Positions 10,045 to 22,838 of a stretch of DNA of 64,000 nucleotides are shown here, in pieces. Below the pieces are notes generated by a model. That model did no database searches and was not told the DNA's origin. It worked only from the letters and a program-made list of their open reading frames with translations. Within the stretch, counting starts at the first letter, position 1. The number at the start of each line of letters is the position of its first letter. The DNA is from Microvelia longipes (lineage: Eukaryota; Arthropoda; Insecta; Hemiptera; Veliidae): contig JACMZG010001914.1 in assembly GCA_018340805.1 (NCBI GenBank), forward strand, positions 3,795,278-3,859,277, given 5' to 3'. The position numbers were made by a program, and so were the translations under genes.

Positions 10045-11440
10045 ATCCTGGTCTGTATGTGTTTGTGTGTGTGTCTATTATCATGATTGCTCCCAGTGAG
10101 TTTATTCAAGATCAAGAAACTGGATAGTTTGCGCCCACCGCACTGGGTGTTAGTGAAACAACATTGTTGAAAAAATCAATAATTAACTCTAGTTGTTCTA
10201 TTCAGAAAATATTTTTATGACATCATTAACCGACAATAATTACACAGAAAAATATTTTAAAAAATTTATACAACAGACATAGATTAGACCGTTTTGAAAT
10301 TTGGCAACGCACATTTTGCAATATAAGACCAAAAATGTGTTCAGTTTAATTTCATTCGAGGATCTTGATTTCATTATTACCATTAGTTCAAATTTTTAAT
10401 GTATACATGTGAAAATGTATTCATGTATATTGTATACACGTTTAAAAAAAATCTAGAAAAATTAAAAAGGAATACAATTTAAAATTGGAGTTGGAATTTG
10501 GTACAAGGGTATCCCTCTATTTAATCAATAATATATAATTTTATTTAAATACGGCCTTTATATCTTGGGTTTTATTGGATAAACTAATGTTAGCTGCATT
10601 TTAATTGAGGTCTGTAACTGGATGTGTGACAACTGAGAATAAAACATGTGTTTTTAATGTCTGAGGACGAGCGAAGCAATTTGGAAATGGGGACGATAAG
10701 CGTAGCGAATCCGATAAGGCAAGGAAATCCTATAAGGCTAGGAAAAATCCTATAAGGTAGGAAAATCCTATAAGTAAGAAAATCCTATAAGGCAAGGAAA
10801 ATCCTATAGGAAAATCCTAGCTAGGAAAATCCTATAAGGCTAGGAAAATCCTATAAGGCTAGGAAATCCTATAGGCTAGGAAATTCCTATAAGGCTAAGT
10901 AAAATCCTGTAAGGCAAGAAAAATCCTGTAAGGCTAGGAAAATCCTATAAGGCAAGGAAAATTCTATAAGGCTAGGAAAATCCTATAAGGCTAGTAAAAT
11001 CCTGTAAGGCAAGAAAAATCCTGCAAGGCTAGGAAAATCCTATAAGGCAAAGAAAATTCTATAAGGCTAGGAAAATCCTATAAGGCTAAAAAATCCTATA
11101 AGGCAAGGAAAATCCTATAAGGCTAGGAAAATCCTATAAGGCTAAAAAATCATATAAGGCTAGGAAAATCCTATAAGGCTAGGAAAATCCTATAAGGCTA
11201 GGAAATCCTATAAGGCTAAAAATCCTATAAGGAGGAAAATCCTATAAGGCTAGAAAATCCTATAAGGCTTGGAATATCCTATAAGGCTAAAAAATCCTAT
11301 AAGGCTAGGAAAATCCTATAAGGCTAGGAAAATTCTATAAGGCTAAAAAATCCTATAAGGCAAGGAAAATTCTATAAGGCTAGGAAAATCCTATAAGGCT
11401 AGGAAAAGTTCCTAGGTGCAACGTACCCGTTTTTTTTAAT
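10045..11440 (+). mobile_element. Composite dispersed repeat R1-R2, copy A, expanded internally
   Basis: The left part (10045-10425, R1) matches the repeats at 28196, 52640 (minus) and 58925 through blocks such as TGCTCCCAGTG, ATGACATCATTAACC and GAAATTTGGCAACGCAC. The right part (R2) matches 40560-41085 and 52295-52640 (minus) through TGAGAATAAAAC, TGAGGACGAGCGAAGC, ATAAGCGTAGCGAAT and, at the far end, AAAGTTCCTAGGTGCAACGT. Between the last two blocks lies the 19-bp array at 10705-11405, absent from the other copies. Non-coding; class unknown, possibly a retroelement 3' region. Confidence 0.75.
10705..11405. repeat. 19-bp minisatellite inside R2, about 36 units
   Basis: The unit is AAGGCTAGGAAAATCCTAT with variants AAGGCAAGGAAAATCCTAT and AAGGCTAAAAAATCCTAT. 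Each unit contains TAGGA and TCCTA around three A, a small dyad. It starts exactly where the other R2 copies read AGCGAATAAG..GAGGAAAATT. Confidence 0.95.
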
Positions 11441-11604
11441 GTAGTACTTATAAGTATAGTTTTGTCAAATAAATAAAGTTATGTTTTTTACTGGTTGTAA
11501 TTTTTGTACCTGTCACTAAAGTCAAATTAATTGATCACATAAGTATAAAGGAGTGAGTGAGTGAGAAGTAAGTATGAAGTAGTGAGAAGTAAGCAAATCA
11601 TAAG

Positions 11605-11822
11605 GGAAATATGGGCTTGTGTACTCCTGCCATCATCAGGTTTGCTTCAGGCTTGTACTTGCCATCATCAGGTTTGCCTTCATGGCTTGTGTACTCCTGC
11701 CATCATCAGGTTTGCCTTCATGGCTTGAGTACTCCTGCCATCATCAGGTTTGCCTTCAGTTGGTACCTCCTGCATCATCAGGTTTGCCTTTCATGGCTTG
11801 TGTACTTCTCCCATCATCTGAC
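11605..11822. repeat. 38-bp minisatellite, about six units
   Basis: The unit contains GCTTGTGTACTCCTGCCATC followed by ATCAGGTTTGCCTTCATG. Two overlapping open frames here are simple repeat translations. Confidence 0.95.
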
Positions 11823-13390
11823 AATATAAATGCTCGTGTGTGTATATAATATATGTAATGTAATATATTTAATCATAGTAAATTTATATTCGTATTTCGG
11901 CGTTACATTGCTCCTCTTCTAATTTCTAATGGTGTACAACAAAATTAGGTTGTACTCTGGCCCTTGCATCAGGCCAGAGGGGTATCGCCCCCACTAAAGA
12001 TTGGTCCCCTCCCCAACGAGTTTTGGCTGGCTACGTGCCTTCCTTGCATTATCAGAACTGCTCTACATTATAGAAAGTTATAAAGAACTCAGTTTAAACT
12101 AATCTACAAAATGTTTTTGATCATTTCCTTTAAAAATTTCATGCGAATTGACCGACTACAAAAGTAGTAAAAGTGCTATTGTTCTAACTATGAAGCATAA
12201 ACTGAGCGTGAACTGGATTGGTGCGGAATAAAGTAATATATAAACCAAGTAGGGAAACTCCTATAACCCATGTAAAAAAATCAGACAAGCGTGATTAGCT
12301 GATAGCTTGCTTAAAAATATAAAAATCGCTAAAATTGGAATAACTGCGTATGAGCCCTCTAGGATTTACCTTTTTTGTGTTTTATTTTATTGGCAACACT
12401 GATAGTTTAAGTTGAATTTTAATTTGTATAGTATTTTCGAGCATCAATATGTCCGTGCTAATTTAACATGTTTGTAATAAATTCTGTGAAATAATTGTTA
12501 CAATCATTTAGTTAAGCCGACACGCTTATTCTTTTAGATAAATTGAAACTATAGTAAAGGTAAATCACATTTTTTTTAAGTTTTGATAAATTTATTGACG
12601 AAAGTTTATTGCCTTAAATATAACTTAAAATTACGATTACTATGATTATATTAAAAACTTTAGGTTAATTATTCTTACATTACGAATACAAATTAATATT
12701 TTAAGAGAAAGAACTCTTATCACTTGCAAAAATAAAAATAAAAATGCTCGCAATACTTTTTATACTACAGGTCATTCCACATACGAGGTCTAAGTACCTA
12801 GGAAATTATTCCCTCCGGAATTTAATTTAAAAAAAATTAGGTTTTTCAAAACCATGCTCGATAATGATAATGGAACTATATCAGGTAGTCATACACATAT
12901 CAGTTTATGCTAATCTAAAATATGTTTTAGCGCATTTACTTGGAAAAATCCATGCAAATTTACAGACAAGTAAAAGAATTACTGTTCCATAGGTGATTCT
13001 AGGGGGAAGGACCCCCTCCCTGGTTTGTAATTAGCCCTCCCTAAGTAACACACATTGTCTTTTTAGCTACTTAAACAAAAGTAAAATTTAGGAACGTTGC
13101 AGCTTTCCGCCCCGCCAAGTCAAGAGGAAAAGTTAAAATACTCTTCTTAGTCAGTAAAAAAGAAGTCAAAAATCTATTTAAGCTGCCAGTGTATATTATA
13201 CTGTATGCAACAAAGTAGGGCTTTTGAGGGTCTGTTGCGTGAAAACGGCTATAGGTACATAAATAATATTTTAATGTCTTTAAAGGGCATGCCTTGTAGA
13301 AAAATAAAAAAAATCATCCAAATCGGCCTAGCAAAAGTGGAGAAAAAGAGGTTTGAAAATGGAATTTTTGACGACTTCTTTTCTTTCTGC
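11823..13390. other. Unassigned sequence
   Basis: A hairpin CTCTGGCC/GGCCAGAG with a 9-base loop lies near 11954-11980, followed by a short GC-richer stretch (to 12060) of unknown origin. The rest is AT-rich with no recognised gene or transposon ends. Confidence 0.5.
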
Positions 13391-13399
13391 ACTTTTTGT

Positions 13400-13940
13400 T
13401 GACGCACTTACAGCCTAAACTACTGAACGGATTTTGACATATGAAAACTTTTTGGATTCGTCTTATGCTCGTTGGCATTCCTACTTCATAGAATCTCAAA
13501 TTCGACATTCCTACGCTGAACGCGGAGCGAAAAACTAAGCTAGCTAACGGTAGTTTTATACATTGACCACTACTTGCCTCAACTACTGAACGGATTTGAT
13601 GTGTGAGGACTTTTTAGATTCGTCTTATGCTCGTGTGCATTTCTACCTCATAAAATGTCAAAATTGACGTTTTTACGCTTATCGTGGAGCGAAAAACTAA
13701 CCAGCAGCCTAAACTACTGATGACATTTTGATATGTGGTGACTTTTTGAATATGTCTTATGCCTGTGTGTAGTCCTACCAGATGAAATCTCAAATTCGAC
13801 ATTCCTGTGCTAAACACGGAGCTAGAAACTAAGCTGGCGAACGCGACTTTTATATAAATTGACCCATCTGTATCTTTACTAATGAATGGATTTTGGTGTT
13901 TGAGGACTTATGGATTTTTTCTGATGCCTTTTAAACATTT
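13400..13940. repeat. Diverged 130-166 bp tandem repeat, about 3.3 units
   Basis: Units start at about 13413, 13577, 13708 and 13874 with the block CTACTGAACGGATTTTGA. They continue with ACTTTTTGGATTCGTCTTAT, CAAATTCGACATTCCT and GGAGCGAAAAACTAAGC. The last unit is truncated. This type of block is common in insect repetitive DNA; I cannot name the family. Confidence 0.85.
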
Positions 13941-14440
13941 ATGTATCAATAAATCCCAAATTTATAAATCTTTTGGCGGGCGTGCCAGAAAAGTGATCAA
14001 CTTTAGAGTAGGGTTTAAGGGTCGGGGCAAGGGTTTATGGGTAATGTCTTTATTTATTTATTTTAATTCGATTAATTCATTTATTTCTTTTGTATACTCC
14101 TGGATCTATGCAGGTAAGTAAAACTGCCGCAATCATGAAAACTGCTAAAATCTGTTATGATTAATCTCCACGAACACCTGAATTGTTTGATATCTCAAAA
14201 TAAATATAGTAAAAAAAGCTATACAATTTGTTTACATAGTGGCTTGCCTCCAAGGAGAAGAAGCTGATGATTGCCTCACAGTTTGAATAAGGCCCTTTAG
14301 TATTGCCAACCTAGCAACTTCACTTTAGAACGCCAATGACCGTCTTCAACAAATACATGACTTGGCGGGGAATTTGTTGACTACGTAAGTGGTTTTTGGT
14401 AAGATTTAAGTTATTTCAAATAAATTAAAAAAAATATTTT
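13941..14440. other. Unassigned sequence
   Basis: No gene, array or inverted repeat recognised between the 165-bp repeat and the TA-rich block. Confidence 0.5.
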
Positions 14441-14445
14441 ATGAA

Positions 14446-14822
<377 letters not shown>

Positions 14823-14919
14823 ATATTTAGTCCAAGAGCCAACATAAAATATCTGACTCATTTTACTACTTCGAAACCAAATTTCTGAAATATACCTTAA
14901 ATTATTAAGGAAAAGCTTA

Positions 14920-15065
14920 GTCTGCTAATGCAGACTGACATAGTCATAGGTCTTGAGTCGAGACCTTCATATCAATGCGCTCAATCAAAATATTAGAAAA
15001 TAGCAAAAATTTCAGTTGGATTGGAGAACTTCAAGCGAGCATTCCAAAGAAAATTCGCCCAGTAT
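14920..15065. mobile_element. Possible degenerate SINE beside TA tract
   Basis: AGTCTGCTAATGCAGACT forms a hairpin and is followed by AGGTCTTGAGTCGAGACCT, a 5-bp stem with 7-base loop like a tRNA T-arm. About 90 bases on is CCAAAGAAAATTCGCCCAG, related to the CAAAGGAAATTCGCC block that ends the SINE-like copies at 47661 and 60459. Too degraded for certainty. Confidence 0.35.
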
Positions 15066-15216
15066 GCCAACCCCCCCCGCATTTCATAAAATTTCATACA
15101 AACCCCAAAGCTTAAAGTTGTAGTACTTGGATCTCGCCCCTAACTACTTCAGAATTATTAGGTAACCCCATGTCTAGGTTTAAAAACTAAAGATTAAATT
15201 TAGAAAAGTAATACAA

Positions 15217-16448
15217 TAGTTTTGATAGCAGGCACTCTACAGTGATATGGTAGACACCCTACCGTGATATGATAGCTTTGATATAAGACACCCTACAGTG
15301 ATATGACAGTTTTGATATTTTGATAGTAGCCACTCTACAGTGATACGGTAAACACCCTACTGTGATATGATAGCTTTGATATAAGACACCTACAGTGAAT
15401 GACAGTTTTGATATTTTTTGATAGTAGCCACTCTACAGTGATACGGTAAACACCTACTGTGATATGATAGCTTTGATATAAGATACCCTACAGTGATATG
15501 ACAGTTTTGATATTTTGATAGTAGCCACTCTACAGTGATACGGTAACAACCTACTGTGATATGATAGCTTTGATATAAGACACCCCTACAGTGATGATAT
15601 GACAGTATTTTGATATTTTGATAGTAGCCATCTACAGTGATACGGTTACACCCTACCGGTATATGATAGCTTTGATATTAAGACACCCTACAGTGATATG
15701 GACAGTTTTTGAATATTTTGATAGTAGCCACTCTACAGTGATACGGTAAACACCCTACCCGTGATATTGATAGCTTTGATATAAGACCCTACAGTGATAT
15801 GGACTTGATATTTTGATAGTAGCCACTTACATGATACGGTAAACACCCTACCGTGATATGATAGCTTTGATATAAGACACCCTACAGTCAGTTTTAGTAG
15901 GCCCGTATAGTGATATGATAGTTCTGATATAAGTCACCCACATAATAATGACAGTTTTGATAGTAGGCACCGTATAGTGATATGATAGTTCTGATATAAG
16001 TCACCCGTAACAGTATATGAACGTTTTGAATAGTAGGCACCGTATAGTGATATGATAGTTCTGATTATAAGTCACCCTACAGTAATATGACAGTTTTGAT
16101 AGTAGGCACCGTATAGTGATATGATAGTTCTGATATAAGTCACCCTACAGTAATATGACAGTTTTGATAGTAGGCAACCGTATAGTGATATGATATTCTG
16201 ATATAAGTCACCCTACAGTAATATGACAGTTTTGTATAGTAGGCACCGTATAGTGATATGATAGTTTTCTGATATAAGTCACCCTACAGTATAGTGTAGG
16301 CACCGTATAGTGATATGATAGTTCTGATTAAGTCACCCTACAGTAATATTGACAGGTTTTGATAGTAGGCACCGTATAGTGATATGATAGTTCTGATATA
16401 AGTCACCCTACAGTAATATGACAGTTTTGATAGTAGGCACCGTAGTTC
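15217..16448. repeat. Two-domain higher-order minisatellite, 98 bp then 68 bp
   Basis: From 15217 to about 15890 the period is 98 bp (blocks CACTCTACAGTGATACGG, CTGTGATATGATAGCTTTGA and CCCTACAGTGATATGACAG). From about 15891 to 16448 the period is 68 bp (CACCGTATAGTGATATGATA, GTTCTGATATAAGTCACC, CTACAGTAATATGACAG). Both are made of related submonomers of roughly 33-34 bp, three per unit in the first domain and two in the second. Confidence 0.92.
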
Positions 16449-17724
16449 TGATGGCAGAACTCTGTCAAGGGTGCCTTGACATCGGGCAAAAATTTAGCTT
16501 GTCTAATTTTTCCCAACTAAAAACCCTTTATCTCCAGACGGTGTATAATGTGTTTAATGTTTTTTTTTATACTTTTTATATTTTATAATGTTTTATAATT
16601 ATTTTATTCTTTTTTAGTATTTCTTTTATTATTTGAATTTTTTTGTTTTATTCTTTTATTTCAAATTGTTATTTTCCAATTTGTAACCTATAATTTATGT
16701 GGAGCTGTAAAAATCGGCCAATTAACAGCCGCTTATTGTATTATTTATAAATAAATAAATATAAAGTATATTGACTAATTTTTAGGAGGTAAAGAAGCAC
16801 TTTTCACTCCCAAGAGAGAAAAAAGTAACTTTTTCTCTCTTGGCACCCCCAAAATTTATAAGGGAGACCCGACCAAAAAAAAATTATTGGCTCAAAATCC
16901 GTTTCAGGTCAAAAGAAGTTGTTTGGGGGAATACAATTTTTGGGGGGGGGGCAGTATCCCCAAAGTTTAGTAAGGGGATCTGAAAAATTAAATTAAAATA
17001 AAATACAACAAAGGTATGATAATAAGAATAAATTAATCATTAAATGACATCAACGTCTGGTGATAAAATCTTGTTTGCACCTTGGGAGTAAAGTTATATT
17101 TTCCCCTAACAATTACCTCCCTCGGCTTCGCGTTGGGAGTTAATAATCATAAAAACTTTGGCTTTGCCTTGGGAGATAAATGCTTTGGTTCCCTCGGCTT
17201 TTGACTTAGGGACAAACTAACTGCAGGTAAATAATAGCATTCTTTACTCTTTTGATGCATAAATAACTTTTTTTGAGGTAGTACGTAATTGAGCACTTTA
17301 TTGGACCGTTTTTAGGATGAGAAGCCAATCATTATTGTTATAGGAGGTTATTTAGTACTTTTCACCTCCGAGGACAATAATGAATGTAAAAAAAACTCCT
17401 AGGACGTAAAAGTAATTCATATATTGCCGCCATTACTGTAATGTACCGTGTTCAAAAAACAATCTGTGTAAAATCTTCATGAGGTTTCTTTAAAAACGTT
17501 CATTTTGTTTCTGCTTTTGTTCGTAGACTAATTTTTTCGTTTTTAAAAGGTGTTCTAATTGACAATTTTGTGTGTTTATTTGTAAAGCTTTTACATTTTT
17601 GAGTAAAAGTGTGAAGCTATGGATGAATTTCAATGACGATAATATATGGGAATTGGACGTTTGTTTTTTTTTTTTTCAATTAAGTATATAGCGCAGTTTA
17701 TTTAATAAGTGCTACCTCAAAAAA
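16449..17724. other. Unassigned sequence with hairpin and diverged repeats
   Basis: An inverted repeat CCAAGAGAGAAAAA / TTTTTCTCTCTTGG with a 6-base loop lies at about 16811-16845. GAGGTAAAGAAGCACTTTTC (16783) and GAGGTTATTTAGTACTTTTC (17343) are related direct repeats. Near 17090-17220, CCTCGGCTT-containing 35-bp blocks recur. No gene recognised. Confidence 0.55.
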
Positions 17725-17855
17725 AATAGTGTATGCCATCCGGGTGAGAATGTCTTTATGTCTTGGCAATTTTTCCCGACTCGCTTCGCTCGACGGTAAA
17801 TCTAATTGCCGTGACATAAAGACACACTTCTCAGCTTTATGGCATAAATAACTAT
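17725..17855. mobile_element. Short foldback/MITE-like element, about 130 bp
   Basis: The left side TATGCCATCC..GAGAATGTCTTTATGTC..GGCAATTT is complementary with gaps to AATTGCC..GACATAAAGACACACTTCTC..GGCATA on the right. The loop contains GACTCGCTTCGCTCGAC, a motif also seen in the R2 repeats. Confidence 0.75.
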
Positions 17856-19640
17856 TATTGTCGGGGCTTAGTATTCGCCAAGTTAATTTGTGCTATTTAC
17901 AGTACTATGGTACTTCTTACGAATTCGTATTTTAGAAAATGACCCATATCTGTAATTCTTTCCTGTATTTTAAATTATTGAAAAAAACTGTTGGGAGCAT
18001 TCTGTGACGCAAGAAAAAAGTTAGTTATTTCACAAAAATATTTCAAAGGGTGGATAACATAATGAAAGGAAGGCCCTTAAAACAAAAAATATAGGGATAG
18101 AAATCCCTAGGTAGAACTGTTCTATTTTAATAGAGGGATGCACTTGTCACTCCAGAAAATAATGCCTGGATGGTTTTTTTTATTTTTTACATAGGTTAGG
18201 ACTGTACAGCACCAGAGGGTACATAATACAAAAAGTCGGGTGAGAGGCTTTTTCGGAAAATAATAATGCAGGAGTGGGGGTTGAAACGATGCAGTGTTGC
18301 CGGATCCAACGCTAAGGTAACTCCCCTCGAGGTGGATTCGCCCTGGAAACAACCGGAGTGGGGGAACTCTGGTTTCGGGAGCTCCGTTCTCTCACCATTC
18401 TAGATTCGGACGTCCATAAACAAGAAAATACGGTTCAAACTGTACGTAATCCGCTTTAAATGTGTTGTTTTTCCGTTTTAAATTTATTTGTGAAGTGTCT
18501 ATAGTGAAGTGAAACTTGTTGTTTAATTGTATTAAAAAAGTATAACAGTTTTTATTTTTGAAATCGGTCTAAATTAAGTTTTTTTTAAGTTAAAGTTATC
18601 TAACAGACCCAAAATGTATAAGGAGTCTCTTTAACAAGAAAGCACCAATAAAGAAGAATAAAAACCCATATTATTCCGGATATATAGTGTTTTTTTTAAT
18701 GTGAAATTTTTAGTTTCGTTTTAAGTGGTGCGAGAGTGAAGTTCTTAGTAACTAATGTTCTAATATATTTCCGGTTTTTATCGTCGTTTATTTTTTGTTT
18801 GGTAAATTGTTTGTTTCGTGTCGAATGTGCTGAGTCATGGGTTTGATTGATATAATTGTGACATGATGTCGAGTGAAATTTCAATTCCCAAATGAAGATC
18901 TTAAACCAACATGGTTAGGGAGACTCGACACCTTTGGGTCGGAAATCTGCCGGATACTATCCGAGAGGATCGCATTAGAGACCATTTTAAAAGGTATACA
19001 ACTCTCAATATGTTATTACTAATGTTTTCAGGTACACTGTGATTTGAATTCCACAATCTAAACGTGTGAAACGGAACCTAGAGATTGGATCTGAGTTCAA
19101 CTCAAGCTCGTTTCGGGGTTTTTTTTATCATTGCTTATTGGTATCCCTCAGGTAATCAAAGTCGAGTTGATACGAACTCCTTGAAATACGTGCAGTGCAG
19201 ACAACGATTTAACTGTATTTCTAGGGGTTGGGATACATCTTATGATGTTTTTAATCTTTGAAGTGCCCATAAAAGTCGAACTATGATTAGATCCTGGTTT
19301 TTATATTCAATAATGCCCAACAGAGCATTAGTTTAGCCTTATCAAGTTAAAGCTTAGTTTTTATAACTTAGGTTGTCTATTATAACTGAACACTAATATC
19401 TAATTTAGTGCGATAGTGCCCTTTAGGCAGGGGGGGGGGGTAAAGACCGATTCTCATTAAGGTTTCCATTCTAAAATATGTGGTAATGTTATGTCGTGTT
19501 CGTTAAACAGACTAATTGAGTTATGAGCAGACTTTCGAGTTCATGAAGAAGATCATTTAAGTTTAGTTTAAGAAAGTTCATGAACGATGAAATCATTTTT
19601 AAGTTTTAAACAGACTGGAAGGAGAAGGATCTCTGAGTGA
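17856..19640. other. Unassigned sequence
   Basis: A locally GC-richer part (18220-18420) contains GCAGTGTTGCCGGATCC, resembling transposon-associated sequence elsewhere in the window. The minus-strand open frame over it has no recognisable domain. A G homopolymer lies at 19430-19440. No exon could be supported. Confidence 0.5.
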
Positions 19641-19644
19641 TTAT

Positions 19645-20085
19645 TTACAACAGACTGTCGTTGTTCGTCATTTTAGTTTAGAACAGGCGTTCGTGTTCGC
19701 TATATTGATTATTCTAGTTTAGAACTTAGACTTTCGTGTTCTAATGTATATTATTAAAGTTTAGAACAGACTTTCGTGTTCACATTATTAAAGTTTAGAA
19801 CAGGTGTTCACTAAGCCAGACTTTCGTGTTCACAAAGTATATTATTGAAGTTTAGAACAGACTTTCGTGTTCACAAAGTATATTATTGAAGTTTAGAACA
19901 GACTTTCGTGTTCACTAAGCATATTATTTTAGTTTAGAACAGACTTTCGTGTTCACTAAGGATATTATTGAAGTTTAGAACAGACTTTCGTGTTCGCTAA
20001 GTATATTATTGAAGTTTAGAACAGACTTTCGTGTTTGCTAAGTATATTATTGAAGTTTAGAACAGACTTTCGTGTTCGCTTAGTA
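19645..20085. repeat. 41-bp minisatellite, about 10 units
   Basis: The unit is CAGACTTTCGTGTTCACTAA followed by GTATATTATTGAAGTTTAGAA. The left units (from 19645) are shorter and more diverged; those from about 19850 on are nearly identical. Confidence 0.95.
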
Positions 20086-20389
20086 GGATAACTTGAGCTA
20101 AGCACAGAAATTTGTGTTCAAAAAGTAGATTTTATTTTAAAATTTAAAGTCAATTGAAATGTCTTTGATAAGAGTTTTCCTTGTACCGTAAAAATGAGTT
20201 TTAGGTGTCTGCAAGATAACTGTTCACTTCTCCTGTGTCTGAAGCTCTCACTGTACTCGTCACTATCTAGCCCAACTTCTCTTACCTACCTAACCTTTTC
20301 TTTCCTTTCTTTGTAGATTATCTTCTTCCCTGAAAAAAGAACAGTAAACTTTATTTGCGCAAACAAATAAAATATGAGTTTTTAACTTC

Positions 20390-20865
20390 AAACATTTTAC
20401 GTGCAAATTTGTTTTTTTAGGGTAAATTTTTGTAATCTTCAGTTACAAAAATTAACCAACTTAAATCAAACTTACCACACCAAACCAAAAATAACCACCA
20501 ACAATCAAAATCTACTAACTTCAACCAAAAGTAACCACTATCAAAAAGTATTAATTACTTGAAACTATAAATTCTAACACCAACGTAATTTAACAACATT
20601 CAATCAAAAACAACTACAACCAACCACCTTAAACAAAACATAACCTCCACCACCAACCATAATTACAAACCTTCAATAAAAAGTTCCTTAAAACATAATG
20701 AACAACCTTTAATTTAAAATAACCACCTTAAACCAAAATTAATAACCATCCAGAATAAAATCTTTTAAAGCAAAATTAACTACATTCAATCAAAATTTAC
20801 CACCACTTACCAAAATATTCACCTTTAATCAAAAATAACCGCCTTTAATGTAAAATGTAAAATAG
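20390..20865 (+). repeat. G-depleted A/C-rich region, decayed short tandem repeat
   Basis: Nearly 450 bases contain very few G on the + strand. Loose repeats of AACCAAAATTAACCACC-like blocks recur every 30-35 bases. It reads as an old minisatellite with extreme strand asymmetry. Confidence 0.7.
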
Positions 20866-20867
20866 TA

Positions 20868-20868
20868 G

Positions 20869-20957
<89 letters not shown>

Positions 20958-20992
20958 TATATATATATATAATATATATATATATGTGTATA
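20868..20992. repeat. (TA)n microsatellite
   Basis: Interrupted TA tract ending in TATGTGTATACACATATG. Confidence 0.97.
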
Positions 20993-22500
20993 CACATATG
21001 TATCTAATTTTATTTATAAATATTATATACATTTATATATTTTCGTGTCTGTGTGATATATTTTATTATTAGATTAGTAAAAAGCCTTTAAAAGATAGAA
21101 TTGTAGTCGGGTGCGATGCGGCTGAAATTCAAACCGCCTCCATGTTTTTGGATTAATCAGAGGATTCCTAAATTAGAATTTTCCTGTAGACTTTTAATCA
21201 AAAGAAAAATCAATAACTTCCTAGAACTACGCATTGAAATTTTTTAGTATTTTCTAGAATAACTTATTACTTACCCACCCTCCTGGTATAAAGTAGCGCA
21301 CTGCTGGGCAATCTAATTCCTGATCTAGTCTAGAATCTAGAACGTTCTTCTATTCCTTCTATACTCTATTATTTTCTGAATTAAGTTTAATCCAGAATAT
21401 TCTTGTTTTAAACTGTCTTAGTAGTAGTAAAGGTGGGGAAGATCCTATATCTTAGCAATTATGTCTCTGGGACGCTTTTTGCTAATTTTAAACTGTCTTA
21501 CTAGTCTATGATAATATTTTTTGTTAACATTTCAATGTTTAATGCCTAATTTAATGCGTTCAATTTTTTGTTTAAGTTATTAATTGTAAAAAAAAATTGT
21601 ATGAACTGTATTATAGCCTTTAACATTAATAAAAAAAAAATCTGAACCACCTTGGATGTAAATAGCCTTACAAACCCTTGAAATTGGAAATTAATAAAAA
21701 TCGCTTGGCGATCTCAGTACAGGGGCGCTTTGTTGTAGCCCATTATTAGTTTGCCACTGGCAGTGGCATACTACCACAATATTTCCCAATTTCCAAATAT
21801 ATTAATTCAAAAACTAATTTGTTTACGTAAAATTGTATATGTCAAACGATAAAGTCAAAGTTAATGCTAATTAAACATTTTTGACTTGAAATTTGCAACA
21901 AAATTTTCTTTGCATCTTGAATTTTTGAAATCAAAACGGAACTTGGCATCTTGCTAGATGTTTAAAGAAAAACTTTTTAAAAAGATTTAAAGCTCTCGTT
22001 TTAGCGTAATGTTTTTGTAACCTCTCTTTACGTGTAGGTAGTATTTTGAAAGGTTTGATAGCCTGCTGTTGTATAACTTCTGTTATAGTAACTTCTTGGT
22101 CGTCGTGCTAAAGTTATCGGGATTTATTTGATTTGCATTATTGAGAAGATGGTTATATAATCAAACCTTCCCTGTGATAACGAACAATAGATGCTAAGTT
22201 CCCCTATCTAGGTGTAACAGTATCTCTCGACTGCTGCATCTCCTAGCCGCTCTTCCAGCTGCTAGGGTTCTCCCGGTGTCCTACTGCAAATTTAGTTCGA
22301 ACCCTTTACAACTTATAACAAGTCATTGAACTAGTTCACTACAACTAGTTTAACTATTTTTTATAACTGAAAATTTTAATTGCATTAAACTAGTTTTTAT
22401 TTTCAAAAGAAAAGATTTATTTTGAAATTTCACCTTTTAAGACGTTTGCTGCCTACATAACTTAAACCTAAATAAAATTTTAAATTATGATGTTAATAAC
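20993..22500. other. Unassigned AT-rich sequence
   Basis: A GC-richer patch at 22210-22300 (CTCTCGACTGCTGCATCTCC) does not translate into a recognised product. Nothing else stands out. Confidence 0.5.
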
Positions 22501-22501
22501 G

Positions 22502-22718
22502 ATGATTATATATATATGTGTGTGTGTGTATTTTATAAGAAAGATAAAGGTACAAAAATATACAGAAATCGAAAAATTGGACAAAACGCTAAGATTAGCT
22601 ACAAATAAGTACTATGAAAGCAGATAGGTAATGGCTACACATAATATGATATTGGTAAATAGAGACGAAAGTACAGACTGATTGGTGGAAGAAAAACGGA
22701 TGGACTCACAGAGTCAGA

Positions 22719-22771
<53 letters not shown>

Positions 22772-22776
22772 ATATA

Positions 22777-22836
<60 letters not shown>
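22502..22836. repeat. Two microsatellites: short (TG)n and compound (AC)n-(TA)n
   Basis: TG units lie at about 22516-22529. An (AC)n tract at about 22721-22750 runs into interrupted (TA)n to 22836. The roughly 190 bases between them are unique. Confidence 0.95.
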
Positions 22837-22838
<2 letters not shown>

